Source of the DNA: an uncultured Christensenellaceae bacterium
GTDB lineage: Bacteria > Bacillota > Clostridia > Christensenellales > UBA1242
Length of the DNA stretch: 8,646 bases
Direction: 5' to 3'
NCBI GenBank assembly: GCA_910587225.1
Contig: CAJULT010000026.1
Coordinates: 1-8,646, forward strand
Below are positions 1 to 7,020 of this stretch, in pieces (position 1 is the first letter of the stretch; the number at the start of each line of letters is the position of its first letter). Both the position numbers and the translations under genes were made by a program. Under the pieces are notes generated by a model. That model saw only the letters and a list, made by a program, of their open reading frames with translations. It was not told the origin of the DNA and searched no databases.

Positions 1-22
1 CCCCCCGCGTCAAGCGGATGAA

Positions 23-51
23 GCAAATAGTAAAAATTTTTTACTATTTGC
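23..51. repeat. Perfect 29-nt palindrome
   Basis: Two 14-nt arms (GCAAATAGTAAAAA and its exact reverse complement) are separated by a single T at position 37. Transcribed from either strand it would form a long AU-rich stem, although a usable hairpin would have to open several of the central A-T pairs. There is no U-tract after a GC-rich stem, so it is not a standard terminator. It sits just beyond the two terminators that close the neighbouring lipoprotein gene. It could be one end of a small non-coding element or a cruciform-forming site. Confidence 0.75.
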
Positions 52-179
52 AGTGAAAAAGTGACACCCGTTGGTCGTTTCTATGTTTGTTATCACTTGA
101 CCACAAAAAAACGGGCAATGCCCGTCCTCAACTTTTTCACTCGCGAATTTGTTCGCTTTCACTTTTTTCACTTTTCACT
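52..179. repeat. AGTGAAAA-type inverted and direct repeat cluster
   Basis: AGTGAAAAAGT at 52-62 recurs in exact inverted form at 131-141. A shorter pair, AAGTGA at 59-64 and TCACTT at 93-98, is nested inside it. Read on the minus strand, 131-179 holds several near-direct copies of AGTGAAA(A) interrupted by a GCGAA/TTCGC hairpin (143-156). No open reading frame of note is present. The arrangement resembles a small intergenic repeat or MITE-like element, but no target-site duplication can be defined because the left boundary is near the window edge. Confidence 0.5.
105..125 (-). terminator. Intrinsic terminator, minus strand (second in tandem)
   Basis: On the minus strand ACGGGC-ATT-GCCCGT forms a compact 6-bp GC-rich stem with a 3-nt loop, followed by a run of six further T residues (complement of 105-110). 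It lies about 65 bases beyond the first terminator of the lipoprotein gene, so it may serve as a back-up terminator or belong to the repeat element in which it sits. Confidence 0.7.
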
Positions 180-180
180 A

Positions 181-203
181 AAAAAGAGGCTATGCCTCTT
201 TTT
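181..203 (-). terminator. Intrinsic terminator of the lipoprotein gene, overlapping its stop codon
   Basis: AAAAAGAGGC and GCCTCTTTTT form a 10-bp stem with a 3-nt loop, flanked by T-runs on both strands, so it could work in both directions. The TAG stop of the lipoprotein gene (192-190) straddles the loop and the 3' arm. The last sense codons therefore form the 5' arm of the hairpin. Confidence 0.85.
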
Positions 204-1551
204 TAACTTTTCTTGTATAGTTTGAAACTATCTGATAGCCGCCTTGCCCGCTTTCATGCACGCGGTAAAGATAGGTTCTGTCATCTTCCTCATATTCAAC
301 TTCATCGCTTTCATCAGTTTGAACAGAAGCATAGAAGTAAATATAATCGCCAGCATGAGTATACTCACTATCAATAAGTCCGCTTACTTCAATAATGGTT
401 TCTTTCGTATGGCTTCCTTTAATGTCAACTCGGTAAAGCCCATCTGCGGTGCTATAATAAACATAACTTCCATCTACGAAAAGAATGTTTGTAAATTCAC
501 CATTTGCAAGAATTGGCTCTGCGGTTGCACCGCTTATCATGTTTTTATACATAAGCCCTTCACTCTTACCAAGGAACACATAGCCTTCATCAGCGTCACC
601 AACAGAGATAGCTTGTACATTTGAAATTCCTTTCACACCGTAGAAGTGTTCAGTTTCATTGCCGTTGAAAGAATAATCCTCTGAAAGAGATATGTCTTTG
701 AAGTATGTCTGGTATGAACCGTCAGGCGTGTCATTTGTATAGAAGATATGGTCACCAACGCGAGAGATAAATTTAGTTCCTTTTTCAACAGAGGTTACTT
801 CTTCCTTCTTACCTGTTGCATAGTCGATAGCATATACCTTTGATACATCTTGCTTATTTTCATCTTTTTCGGTTACTGTAACAAAAACTTTTGTCACACT
901 AAACTCACTGTTAGTTTCAGGAATAGCAATGCTTGTCACATTTTGAGCAAGCGTCACTTTGCCACCAAGATTATTTCCAACTCTAACTGAAAGAAGGTCT
1001 GTTCCGTCATATACAATCCAGTGATAGTTTTCGTCGCTTCCTTTAAGCACCCGCATCTGGGCGGTAGAGGTGTTAAATTGATTGCTTGTAAAAAGTTCTT
1101 TCTCGTCATCTCCGTTTAGTTTTGCGCGGAAGAAAGATACCAGAGTATAGTCATGTTGCAGTGAAGAATTTTGGTGTTGGTTTGCTGATGTGAAATAGAT
1201 GTAATTCCCGATTACGAACATGAACTGATTTTCATAGCCCGCAACGCGTGAATTAAATTTTTCACTTCCCTTTACCCCGTCAAGTCTTTTGGACGCAAGT
1301 CCAGTTTCAAGGTTTACGCGGTTAAGGTATGCATAACTTGCGTTGCCGCCATAAGCATAATCGGTTTTAGACTCACCAACAGCTTTATAGCCATTTCCAT
1401 AGTAAAGATAGTCACCAACCTGAACAGCATTTCCTCCATTATAAATAAGGCCGTCATAGTCATTTCTGATATCGCTAACAGTAGCGCATCCGCTGATAAC
1501 TAATCCCGCAACAAACACAAAAGCTAAAAGTTTAAATATATTTTTTTTCAT
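190..1551 (-). CDS. Beta-propeller-like extracytoplasmic lipoprotein
   Basis: Predicted 453-aa secreted lipoprotein of unknown specific function. A basic N-terminus and hydrophobic segment (about residues 4-20) lead to a lipobox, V-I-S-G-Cys22, so the mature protein should be lipid-anchored on the outer face of the membrane. The rest contains recurring aromatic blade-like motifs of the form (V/I)GDxIYY: VGDYLYY near residue 45, and later IGNYIYF, VGDHIFY, DGSYVYY and AGDYIYF. This pattern resembles the DUF5050-type beta-propeller proteins of Gram-positive bacteria, which suggests a binding or scaffold role rather than catalysis. I chose the ATG at 1551-1549 because GGAG lies 5 nt upstream; the in-frame GTG at 1557 overlaps that GGAG and would lack a ribosome binding site. 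It is a single-gene unit, with a promoter at 1575-1603 and a terminator at 181-203. The family call is by motif pattern only; the reading frame is secure. Confidence 0.85.
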   Translation of the reverse strand: MKKNIFKLLAFVFVAGLVISGCATVSDIRNDYDGLIYNGGNAVQVGDYLYYGNGYKAVGESKTDYAYGGNASYAYLNRVNLETGLASKRLDGVKGSEKFNSRVAGYENQFMFVIGNYIYFTSANQHQNSSLQHDYTLVSFFRAKLNGDDEKELFTSNQFNTSTAQMRVLKGSDENYHWIVYDGTDLLSVRVGNNLGGKVTLAQNVTSIAIPETNSEFSVTKVFVTVTEKDENKQDVSKVYAIDYATGKKEEVTSVEKGTKFISRVGDHIFYTNDTPDGSYQTYFKDISLSEDYSFNGNETEHFYGVKGISNVQAISVGDADEGYVFLGKSEGLMYKNMISGATAEPILANGEFTNILFVDGSYVYYSTADGLYRVDIKGSHTKETIIEVSGLIDSEYTHAGDYIYFYASVQTDESDEVEYEEDDRTYLYRVHESGQGGYQIVSNYTRKVKKEA

Positions 1552-1574
1552 AGTCACTCCAAATAGTCTTATTA

Positions 1575-1603
1575 AGTTTACAATAAATATGGGTATTTGT
1601 CAA
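1575..1603 (-). promoter_or_regulatory. Sigma-A-type promoter of the lipoprotein gene
   Basis: On the minus strand a perfect TTGACA -35 box (1603-1598) is followed by a 17-nt spacer and a TAAACT -10 box (1580-1575, 4/6 consensus). Initiation near 1568 would give a leader of about 17 nt containing the GGAG ribosome binding site. It lies between the upstream operon's terminator and the lipoprotein start, as expected for an independent unit. Confidence 0.65.
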
Positions 1604-1620
1604 TCGTTTTAATTCTTTCC

Positions 1621-1645
1621 AAACAAAAAGAGGTCTAAACCTCTT
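1621..1645 (-). terminator. Intrinsic terminator of the yqeY-phosphoesterase operon, with the stop codon in its loop
   Basis: On the minus strand AAGAGGT-TTAG-ACCTCTT forms a 7-bp stem and 4-nt loop, followed by TTTTTGTTT. The TAG stop of the phosphoesterase gene (1637-1635) is in the loop, so the last codons of the gene form the 5' arm. Confidence 0.8.
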
Positions 1646-2336
1646 CTATTAATGTCAATTTGTTATTAGCAAGGTCACACGAAGTAAGATAGTATGCAGT
1701 TTCATCCTTAAAAAATTTCAACTGCGAAGGTCTAAACCCGTGTAAATGCCCAAATACTACCGCGTCGACATTATGCTCTTTGATAAGGTTTGATAGCTCA
1801 CTATCCTCGCGTTTTGAGTTGAAGGGAGGGTAATGTATCATACATACAAGCTTGTCCCCCTCGCCGCGCAGTTTCTCCGCGCCAGTAAGAGTAAGTTCAA
1901 GACGGATGATTTCACGCTTTAAGATTTTTTCATCCTCAGCAGACTGAACCTGTCCCGCGCTCGGCACTGTCCACCCGCGAGTGCCACAAATCACTACATT
2001 TCCAAATTTTATTGCATCGTTTTGAATTGCATAAAAGCCCTGCGGCAATACTCCTCGCACAGCCGAAATGCTTTTCCACCAGTAGTCATGGTTGCCGCGA
2101 ATAATAACCTTCTTTCCCGGCAAATCCTTTAAAAGTGCAAAGTCCTTTTCGGTATCGGCAAGGTTCATCGCCCATGAAAAATCACCAGCAAGAAGCACGA
2201 CATCCTCGTCAGCCACTTTTTCCTGCCAGTCAGCAATTATCTTTTCTACATATCCATCCCACGCAGGGCCAAAAATGTCCATTGGCTTTGGGTTATTGAT
2301 AGATAGGTGAAGGTCGCTTATTGCAAAAATTTTCAC
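1635..2336 (-). CDS. Calcineurin-like metallophosphoesterase
   Basis: Complete 233-aa cytoplasmic phosphoesterase with no signal peptide. All the usual dinuclear-metal motifs are present in order: DLH (Asp8, His10), GDFSW (Asp52), GNHDYWW (Asn82, His83), His168 in the IHYPP segment, and GHLHG (His197, His199). The spacing and the GNHDYWW motif resemble the predicted phosphohydrolases of COG1768. Enzymes of this superfamily hydrolyse phosphomono- or diesters; the substrate cannot be read from the sequence. The start is a GTG at 2336-2334, with AAGGA 7 nt upstream, and its G is also the last base of the yqeY stop codon (TAGTG). This 1-nt overlap indicates translational coupling in a two-gene operon. 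The stop codon lies inside the operon terminator. Fold and catalytic class are very likely; the biological role is unknown. Confidence 0.93.
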   Translation of the reverse strand: MKIFAISDLHLSINNPKPMDIFGPAWDGYVEKIIADWQEKVADEDVVLLAGDFSWAMNLADTEKDFALLKDLPGKKVIIRGNHDYWWKSISAVRGVLPQGFYAIQNDAIKFGNVVICGTRGWTVPSAGQVQSAEDEKILKREIIRLELTLTGAEKLRGEGDKLVCMIHYPPFNSKREDSELSNLIKEHNVDAVVFGHLHGFRPSQLKFFKDETAYYLTSCDLANNKLTLIEEV

Positions 2337-2758
2337 TATAACGTCCTTAAAACTTCTTGAACAAGACGCATATCACAAGCGCCATTATAGTTTGCCTTAA
2401 AGTGTTTCATGACGGTTGGCACGCTGTGGTCAGGAAGGGTTAATATAATGGCTTTAATCTCTTCTGCCGATAGCATTTTTGGAAGGAACTTTTCAAGCAC
2501 TGCAATCTGCCCACGAGAGTTTTCAGCTGCCTCGCTATTGCCAGCCTTAGTGTAATTTTCAGCCTCTTCGCCAAGCTCTTTTATTGTCTTTTGTAAAATG
2601 TTTACTGTGTCAGGGTCGGTAAGCTCTTCCCCCTTCTCTCTCTTGCGAATAACTTCAAGCATAAGCTTATTCATAACAACGCTGTAAATGCCTCTGGCAA
2701 GAGCGTTCTTTTCTTTCATAGCTTCAACATTTGCTTTTTTAATTTCGTCGTAAATCAT
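2336..2758 (-). CDS. yqeY: GatB/YqeY domain protein
   Basis: 140-aa protein matching the whole GatB/YqeY family, whose members are usually near 148 aa. The N-terminal half is helical and charged, and the central segment has the typical LEKFLPKMLSAEEI stretch around residues 88-101. The C-terminus (FKANYNGACD followed by a leucine-rich end) matches the small helical domain shared with the tail of GatB, the tRNA-dependent amidotransferase subunit. In GatB that domain contacts tRNA. The function of the free-standing YqeY proteins is not settled, so a role in tRNA or translation quality control is only an inference. The ATG at 2758-2756 has an AAGGAG site about 8 nt upstream. It is the first gene of a two-gene operon with the metallophosphoesterase, overlapping it by one base. 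Confidence 0.92.
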   Translation of the reverse strand: MIYDEIKKANVEAMKEKNALARGIYSVVMNKLMLEVIRKREKGEELTDPDTVNILQKTIKELGEEAENYTKAGNSEAAENSRGQIAVLEKFLPKMLSAEEIKAIILTLPDHSVPTVMKHFKANYNGACDMRLVQEVLRTL

Positions 2759-2778
2759 ACTAGTTCTCCTTTTGCCAT

Positions 2779-2806
2779 ATTATACACAAAAAAAAGAGAA
2801 ATTCAA
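2779..2806 (-). promoter_or_regulatory. Promoter of the yqeY-phosphoesterase operon
   Basis: On the minus strand a perfect TATAAT -10 box (2784-2779) lies 16 nt after TTGAAT (2806-2801, 4/6 to the -35 consensus). Transcription would begin near 2772, immediately ahead of the AAGGAG site, giving a very short leader. The -35 box falls inside the hairpin of the upstream alr terminator. Confidence 0.55.
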
Positions 2807-2818
2807 AACATTTCTCTT
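2788..2818 (-). terminator. Intrinsic terminator of alr
   Basis: On the minus strand AAGAGAAAT and ATTTCTCTT form a 9-bp stem with a 7-nt loop, followed by a run of T residues (complement of 2788-2795). It begins one base after the alr stop codon (TAG, 2821-2819). The stem is AU-rich, but the T-run is strong. Confidence 0.75.
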
Positions 2819-3847
2819 CTATTTAACCTTTGTTACCCCTCGCATAGGCAGGAAATTTGTGGTAATCTCGTAAGGTGAAGTGCCGATAGCTTCCGCCATA
2901 ACCGCTTCATTATACATTACCTCAACTTCGTCACCCTCTTTCGCCTTTACGTCTGTAAGGTCAAGCATGAACATATCCATGCAAACATTGCCACAAATTC
3001 TGCATTTGTGTCCGCCTACTAGGCAGTCATAATTGTTTGCAAGTCCCCTGTCCATTCCGTCAGCGTAACCAATAGGAACAATTCCAATCCTCATATCCTT
3101 AGGTGCTATAAATCCGTTTGCATACCCTACCCTTGCACCCTTTTTAACTTTACGCACTTGAATAAGCCTGCTATGCACCTTCATAACCCCGTTATAAAGT
3201 CCCTTGCCTATTCTAATCATCTGCGCTTCGGGAATGTCTTTGTCTATTGCATAACTTCCCCCAATATGAACAAGCGGCCTAAGCCCTTTTGGCAGAGCGG
3301 AAAGCATACGCCTAAAATTTGCAAGCTGAAAAGAAAAATATTCTTCGTCACAATCAAGGGTGGAAAAGTGAGTATACACGCCTGTAATGTCCACCCCTTT
3401 TTCTCGCAAAATGTCGATAGCTTCAAGCATTTCACTTTGGCGGCAAAAACCAAGCCTATTCATTCCGCTATCAATTTTAAGGTGAACTTTCCCATTCTTT
3501 TGAGCGAACATGGCTTCCTTCACGCTCCCAACCTGATACTCTATATCATAGGCTAGACAAAAGGACGGGTCATAACATTTGCCACAAACTAAAATTTTAC
3601 TGTTCGGCGCAAGATGACGCACTTTTATCGCTTCCGCCACATTCGCCACACCAAAATATTCCACCTTGTCCTCTACAAAAGGAATAATATACTCCATGCC
3701 AAGTCCATACGCCTCAGCTTTAACCATAGCGCAAACTTTCAGCCGCGAAAACCTTTCCAAATTTTCAAGCAGCCGCTTGCTATCAATTATTCTTTCATTA
3801 AATTCTCGCATATTAAGATTAAATGCAACGAAATAAAAATTTGACAT
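2819..3847 (-). CDS. alr: Alanine racemase (PLP-dependent)
   Basis: Interconverts L- and D-alanine, supplying D-alanine for peptidoglycan; cytoplasmic. The PLP-lysine motif is AMVKAEAYGLG with Lys43. HLKIDSGMNRLGF (residues 122-134) matches the family K-x-D-T/S-G-M-x-R-L-G-F block, THFSTLD (159-165) is conserved, and IRIGKGLYNG (211-220) matches the phosphate-binding R-x-G-x-x-L-Y-G segment. The second catalytic residue is Tyr242 in VGYANGF, followed by the conserved PIGYADG and CMDMFMLDLTDV blocks. The 342 aa chosen are slightly short for the family (commonly 360-390). The open frame runs on to 4033, but that extension crosses the opposite-strand XRE gene, is Cys/Phe-rich and has no Alr homology. 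The ATG at 3847 immediately precedes the usual N-terminal strand. Its ribosome binding site is weak (AGCAGG one base away), so the start is less certain than the identity. It is divergent from the XRE gene. Confidence 0.92.
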   Translation of the reverse strand: MSNFYFVAFNLNMREFNERIIDSKRLLENLERFSRLKVCAMVKAEAYGLGMEYIIPFVEDKVEYFGVANVAEAIKVRHLAPNSKILVCGKCYDPSFCLAYDIEYQVGSVKEAMFAQKNGKVHLKIDSGMNRLGFCRQSEMLEAIDILREKGVDITGVYTHFSTLDCDEEYFSFQLANFRRMLSALPKGLRPLVHIGGSYAIDKDIPEAQMIRIGKGLYNGVMKVHSRLIQVRKVKKGARVGYANGFIAPKDMRIGIVPIGYADGMDRGLANNYDCLVGGHKCRICGNVCMDMFMLDLTDVKAKEGDEVEVMYNEAVMAEAIGTSPYEITTNFLPMRGVTKVK

Positions 3848-3890
3848 ACCTGCTTCGCAAAAATATTTTATTAACCATTTGGTACATTTG

Positions 3891-3919
3891 CTCACACAGC
3901 ACACTTCATATTTTATAAT
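3891..3919 (+). promoter_or_regulatory. Promoter of the 76-aa XRE regulator
   Basis: A perfect TATAAT -10 box (3914-3919) lies 17 nt after CTCACA (3891-3896, 4/6 to the -35 consensus). Initiation near 3926 would start the mRNA almost at the AAAGGAGG ribosome binding site. The 90-base gap must also hold the alr promoter on the other strand. The best minus-strand -10 I see is TAAAAT (complement of 3865-3870), without a convincing -35. Confidence 0.5.
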
Positions 3920-3937
3920 AGGGCAAAGGAGGTTAAA

Positions 3938-4168
3938 ATGGAACAACAAAAAACAAAACCAATGCCAAAGGGAAGAGTTGATACTGATAAAATTATAAAG
4001 TATATGAGAGACAACAAGCTTACTAAAAAGCAATTTGCAGAAATGTGCGGACTTAACGTTAGAAATTTAAATACGGTACTTGATGACACGAAAAACTACA
4101 CTTCTCAATATTTAGTAAAGATAGCGAAAACCATGAAGATAAAAGTATTTGACCTACTTGGAGTATGA
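3938..4168 (+). CDS. Small XRE-family helix-turn-helix regulator
   Basis: 76-aa protein, almost entirely one XRE/Cro-CI-type DNA-binding domain (about residues 14-74). The helix-turn-helix core is LTKKQFAEMCGLNVRNLNTVLDD, where the QFAEMCGL helix is followed by the recognition helix NVRNLNTVL. The C-terminal helices (YLVKIAKTMKIKVFDLLGV) match the usual end of these domains. There is no ligand or oligomerisation domain. The ATG has a near-perfect AAAGGAGG site 5 nt upstream, which points to strong translation. It stands alone between its own promoter and a bidirectional terminator and is divergent from alr, which it might regulate, but no clear operator is visible between them. It is not closely similar by eye to the XRE proteins at 7091-7753, which end in the S-x-D-Y-(L/I)-x-G signature. 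Confidence 0.85.
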   Translation: MEQQKTKPMPKGRVDTDKIIKYMRDNKLTKKQFAEMCGLNVRNLNTVLDDTKNYTSQYLVKIAKTMKIKVFDLLGV

Positions 4169-4193
4169 AAAAGACGGCGGATGCCGTCTTTTT
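4168..4193. terminator. Bidirectional terminator between convergent genes
   Basis: AAAAAGACGGC and GCCGTCTTTTT form an 11-bp stem with a 4-nt loop (GGAT), including a 6-bp GC-rich core and A/T-runs at both ends. It serves the XRE gene on the plus strand, whose final stop base is part of the outer A-run, and the ABC transporter gene on the minus strand, whose stop lies 10 nt away. Confidence 0.88.
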
Positions 4194-4202
4194 ATATATT
4201 TA

Positions 4203-6890
4203 TTAATTTTCGCGCAGTGCAATCACTGGGTCTTTCTTTGCCGCCGCCCGTGCAGGTATAAGCCCTGCGATAAGAGTAAGGGCAACACTTATTACTATCA
4301 ATATGATTGAGCCAAGCCATGGCAGCATTGCAATCGCACCTAGCCCGGTGAAATAGTTAAGTACGAGGTTGATAGGAATAGTCAATATCAAAGCAAAGAT
4401 AATTCCATACAATCCGCTTCCAAGACCGATTATAAAACTTTCAGCAGTGAACACTCGTTTTACGTCCCGCTTAGACGCGCCCACACTTCTAAGAACACCT
4501 ATTTCTTTTGTTCGTTCAATTACAGAAATGTAAGTTATGATACCAATCATAATACTTGAAACTATAAGCGATACTGCCACGAAAGCGATTAGGACATAGG
4601 TAATAGCGTTAATGATTGTAGAAACCGTGCTCATAATTACGCCCACCATATCGCTGTATGAAATTTCATCACCCTGCTCGGCTGTGCGGTTATACTTTTC
4701 AATAAATGCCTTAACCTTATCTTTTGCTTCAAAAGTGTTGACATAAATATTAATGGTTTCAGGCACGTCAAGTCTAATCTCGTCAAGCTTGCCGCTTGTT
4801 ACGCCAAGGCTAGAATTAGCATAGGTTATCATAGCTTTTGTAAACTCATGAGAGTATGCAAGACCGCCGGTAATTGAACCTACCTTTGTGGATTCATTCA
4901 ATCTGATTATTCCCACTATCTTGATTTTATTTGTTGTTGTCATAAGTGCTTTTGCATAGTACTGAGCATATTTAGTAGGGTTATAGTCAGGGTTCTCTTC
5001 ATCATTAATGGTTTTCTTATTATAGATGCGGAAGTCAACAACGTCAGCGCCCTCCTGCACAAAGTAGTCAGCCTCACATAGCACTGGATATTCTTTGGCA
5101 TTTAAAATTGTAGCATAATCAATCTTTGTTGGGTTAGGCTCACCTTTAACAAGTGCTTGCATGGTCTTTGTCATCTGCTCTTCGCTAATCAGCCCGAGCG
5201 CATAGAGAATGTAATCATCAAGTTCGTTATTTTGGTCAAGCACTAAAAGCGCCTCATTGTTTGCTTCTATTTTGCGACCTGCAACAAGATCGTATTGAGC
5301 TTCAATAAGCTCGTCATTATCAAGCAGTTCTGTTACCACATCAAAGCCACCAAGCATGCTAGCCATACCGCCGCCCATAGTTATATCTTCCGAAAAGCCG
5401 AGTATTGTAAACACCATACCAAACACCTGCGTACTTGAAAGGGTAACTGTCTGACCAGCGTCAAGCGCAAGCCCGATACTTTCAAGCTCCTTAAACCCCT
5501 TAAAGAAATCTGTGTTCATCCCCTCAGTTGGCAGAATTTCACAGCCGCCGTTTGGCAATTCGTTAATAACAACTTTTCCTTTATCAGCGGAATAGGCAAG
5601 CGCGTATTTTTTAATCATTTTCATCATGGCAGGGCTGTTTGGCTGAACTGCCGAACCCGCCCCGTCATAAAATTCAAGTCCTATATCGTAAGTATACTGC
5701 ACCGCCGATACATACTTTTCTATTTCAGAGTAATTTTCGTTTAGGTACTTATAAAACTTTTCAAGGTCGTTTGCCTGCAAGTTTTGTCCTATGTTATTTA
5801 TAATGCTTGAAATGCTGTCTTTTGGGTAGACGTTATCTTTGTCATGCCCTTCGTTTGAGGAACTATTATCCCCCAAGAACATTTGCATAAGTACAGAAGT
5901 AAAGTCAATGTTTTTTGCTTGCACCGAAATCGGATAGGTGGAAAGGGTATCTTCCTGCGACTTATTTATATAGGTTGAAAAGCCACTTGAAATAGCAAGG
6001 ATTAACGCGATACCAATGATACCTATTGAGCCTGCAACTGACACCAAAATCGTTCTTCCCTTTTTAGTTAGCAGGTTCTTAAAGCTAAGTGCCAGCGCGG
6101 TAAAGAAACTCATTTTTGTCTTTTTTGGTTTCTTCTTTTTATCCTGCAATAGCTCGGCTTCCCTTTCAGCGTCTTTCTGCTGCTCTTTAAGTTCCGCTTT
6201 GCGTTCCTTTTCGGTAAGTGGCTTTGAGTCGTCAACCACCCTGCCGTCCAAAAGTTTAATAATACGAGTTGAGTACTTTTCGGCAAGTTCGGGATTGTGG
6301 GTAACCATAATAATAAGGCGGTCTTTGGATATCTCTTTCAATATATCCATAATCTGCACACTAGTCACCGAGTCTAGCGCGCCGGTTGGCTCATCCGCAA
6401 GAATAATTTCGGGGTCGTTTACAAGCGCTCTCGCAATAGCCACCCTTTGCATTTGCCCGCCCGAAAGCTGACTAGGTTTGTTTTTAATCTTATCCCCAAG
6501 CCCCACCTTTTCAAGTACGGCAATGGCTTTTGCATGGCGTTCCTTTTTACTAACGCCGGAAAGGGTAAGCGCCAGTTCCACATTTTCAAGTACCGTCTGG
6601 TGAGGTATTAAATTATAGCTTTGGAAAACGAAGCCAACCCTGTGATTGCGGTAATTATCCCAATCTTTATCCTTGAACTGTTTGGTTGATTTTTCGTTAA
6701 TTACAAGGTCGCCAGAGGTATATCTATCAAGCCCTCCAACGATATTTAACAAGGTGGTTTTTCCGCAACCGCTTGGCCCTAAAATAGATACAAACTCACT
6801 TTTTCGAAACTCTAAACTTACGCCTTTTAGCGCCTCTACTTTTAGGTCTGCAACCTGATAAGTCTTTTTGATTTCACTAAGAGTCAGCAT
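4203..6890 (-). CDS. MacB/FtsX-like ABC transporter, fused ATPase and permease
   Basis: 895-aa single-chain half-transporter. Residues 1-221 are an ABC ATPase of the MacB/LolD/FtsE type: Walker A GPSGCGKT (38-45), Q-loop Gln90, signature LSGGQ (142-146), Walker B IILADEP (162-168, Glu167 catalytic), D-loop GALD (170-173), and H-loop His198. A Lys/Glu-rich linker (222-260) joins the permease. TM1 (about 281-302) is followed by a roughly 440-residue extracytoplasmic domain. The C-terminal FtsX domain has three membrane segments and the ERTKEIGVLRSVGAS motif, and the chain ends in IPARAAAKKDP. A dimer would form the working complex. MacB-type systems extrude peptides, antibiotics or lipoproteins, or transmit force, rather than importing; the substrate here is unknown. 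The start ATG at 6890 has AAAGGAG 6 nt upstream. The gene is divergent from the XRE/Ig-like operon and shares a palindrome-rich intergenic region with it. Confidence 0.93.
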   Translation of the reverse strand: MLTLSEIKKTYQVADLKVEALKGVSLEFRKSEFVSILGPSGCGKTTLLNIVGGLDRYTSGDLVINEKSTKQFKDKDWDNYRNHRVGFVFQSYNLIPHQTVLENVELALTLSGVSKKERHAKAIAVLEKVGLGDKIKNKPSQLSGGQMQRVAIARALVNDPEIILADEPTGALDSVTSVQIMDILKEISKDRLIIMVTHNPELAEKYSTRIIKLLDGRVVDDSKPLTEKERKAELKEQQKDAEREAELLQDKKKKPKKTKMSFFTALALSFKNLLTKKGRTILVSVAGSIGIIGIALILAISSGFSTYINKSQEDTLSTYPISVQAKNIDFTSVLMQMFLGDNSSSNEGHDKDNVYPKDSISSIINNIGQNLQANDLEKFYKYLNENYSEIEKYVSAVQYTYDIGLEFYDGAGSAVQPNSPAMMKMIKKYALAYSADKGKVVINELPNGGCEILPTEGMNTDFFKGFKELESIGLALDAGQTVTLSSTQVFGMVFTILGFSEDITMGGGMASMLGGFDVVTELLDNDELIEAQYDLVAGRKIEANNEALLVLDQNNELDDYILYALGLISEEQMTKTMQALVKGEPNPTKIDYATILNAKEYPVLCEADYFVQEGADVVDFRIYNKKTINDEENPDYNPTKYAQYYAKALMTTTNKIKIVGIIRLNESTKVGSITGGLAYSHEFTKAMITYANSSLGVTSGKLDEIRLDVPETINIYVNTFEAKDKVKAFIEKYNRTAEQGDEISYSDMVGVIMSTVSTIINAITYVLIAFVAVSLIVSSIMIGIITYISVIERTKEIGVLRSVGASKRDVKRVFTAESFIIGLGSGLYGIIFALILTIPINLVLNYFTGLGAIAMLPWLGSIILIVISVALTLIAGLIPARAAAKKDPVIALREN

Positions 6891-6950
6891 CTTTTTCTCC
6901 TTTATAAATCTTAAATTTCTGTATATAATTTTATATATCTTATACCCTAT

Positions 6951-6979
6951 ATTTTGCGCCTATTAAATAAAAAAGTCAA
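6951..6979 (-). promoter_or_regulatory. Possible promoter of the ABC transporter gene
   Basis: On the minus strand TTGACT (6979-6974, 5/6 to the -35 consensus) is followed 17 nt later by CAAAAT (6956-6951), a weak -10. The leader would be about 55 nt of very AT-rich sequence. Several TATA-like hexamers lie further downstream, so the exact -10 is uncertain. A GGGTA half-site (complement of 6943-6947) lies just downstream, where a bound repressor could block transcription. Confidence 0.4.
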
Positions 6980-7020
6980 GAAAAATAATATGTAGCTCGC
7001 CCACATCTAGTCGTTGCTAA

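Noticed and set aside
52..180. CRISPR array
   Set aside because: The AGTGAAA motifs are short, irregularly spaced and in both orientations, with no uniform spacers and no cas genes in the window.
244..624. 126-aa plus-strand open frame opposite the lipoprotein gene
   Set aside because: It is a shadow of the lipoprotein frame with no ribosome binding site and no domain pattern.
1552..1557. GTG at 1557 as the start of the lipoprotein gene
   Set aside because: The GGAG ribosome binding site overlaps this GTG but is correctly spaced from the ATG at 1551.
3848..4033. N-terminal extension of the alr reading frame to a 404-aa protein
   Set aside because: The extra 62 residues are Cys/Phe/Trp-rich with no alanine racemase pattern. 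They are antisense to the XRE gene and its strong ribosome binding site, and no start codon there has a usable ribosome binding site.
6016..6471. 151-aa plus-strand open frame inside the ABC transporter gene
   Set aside because: It is antisense to the ATPase domain, is serine/phenylalanine-rich as expected for a shadow frame, and has no ribosome binding site or recognisable domain.
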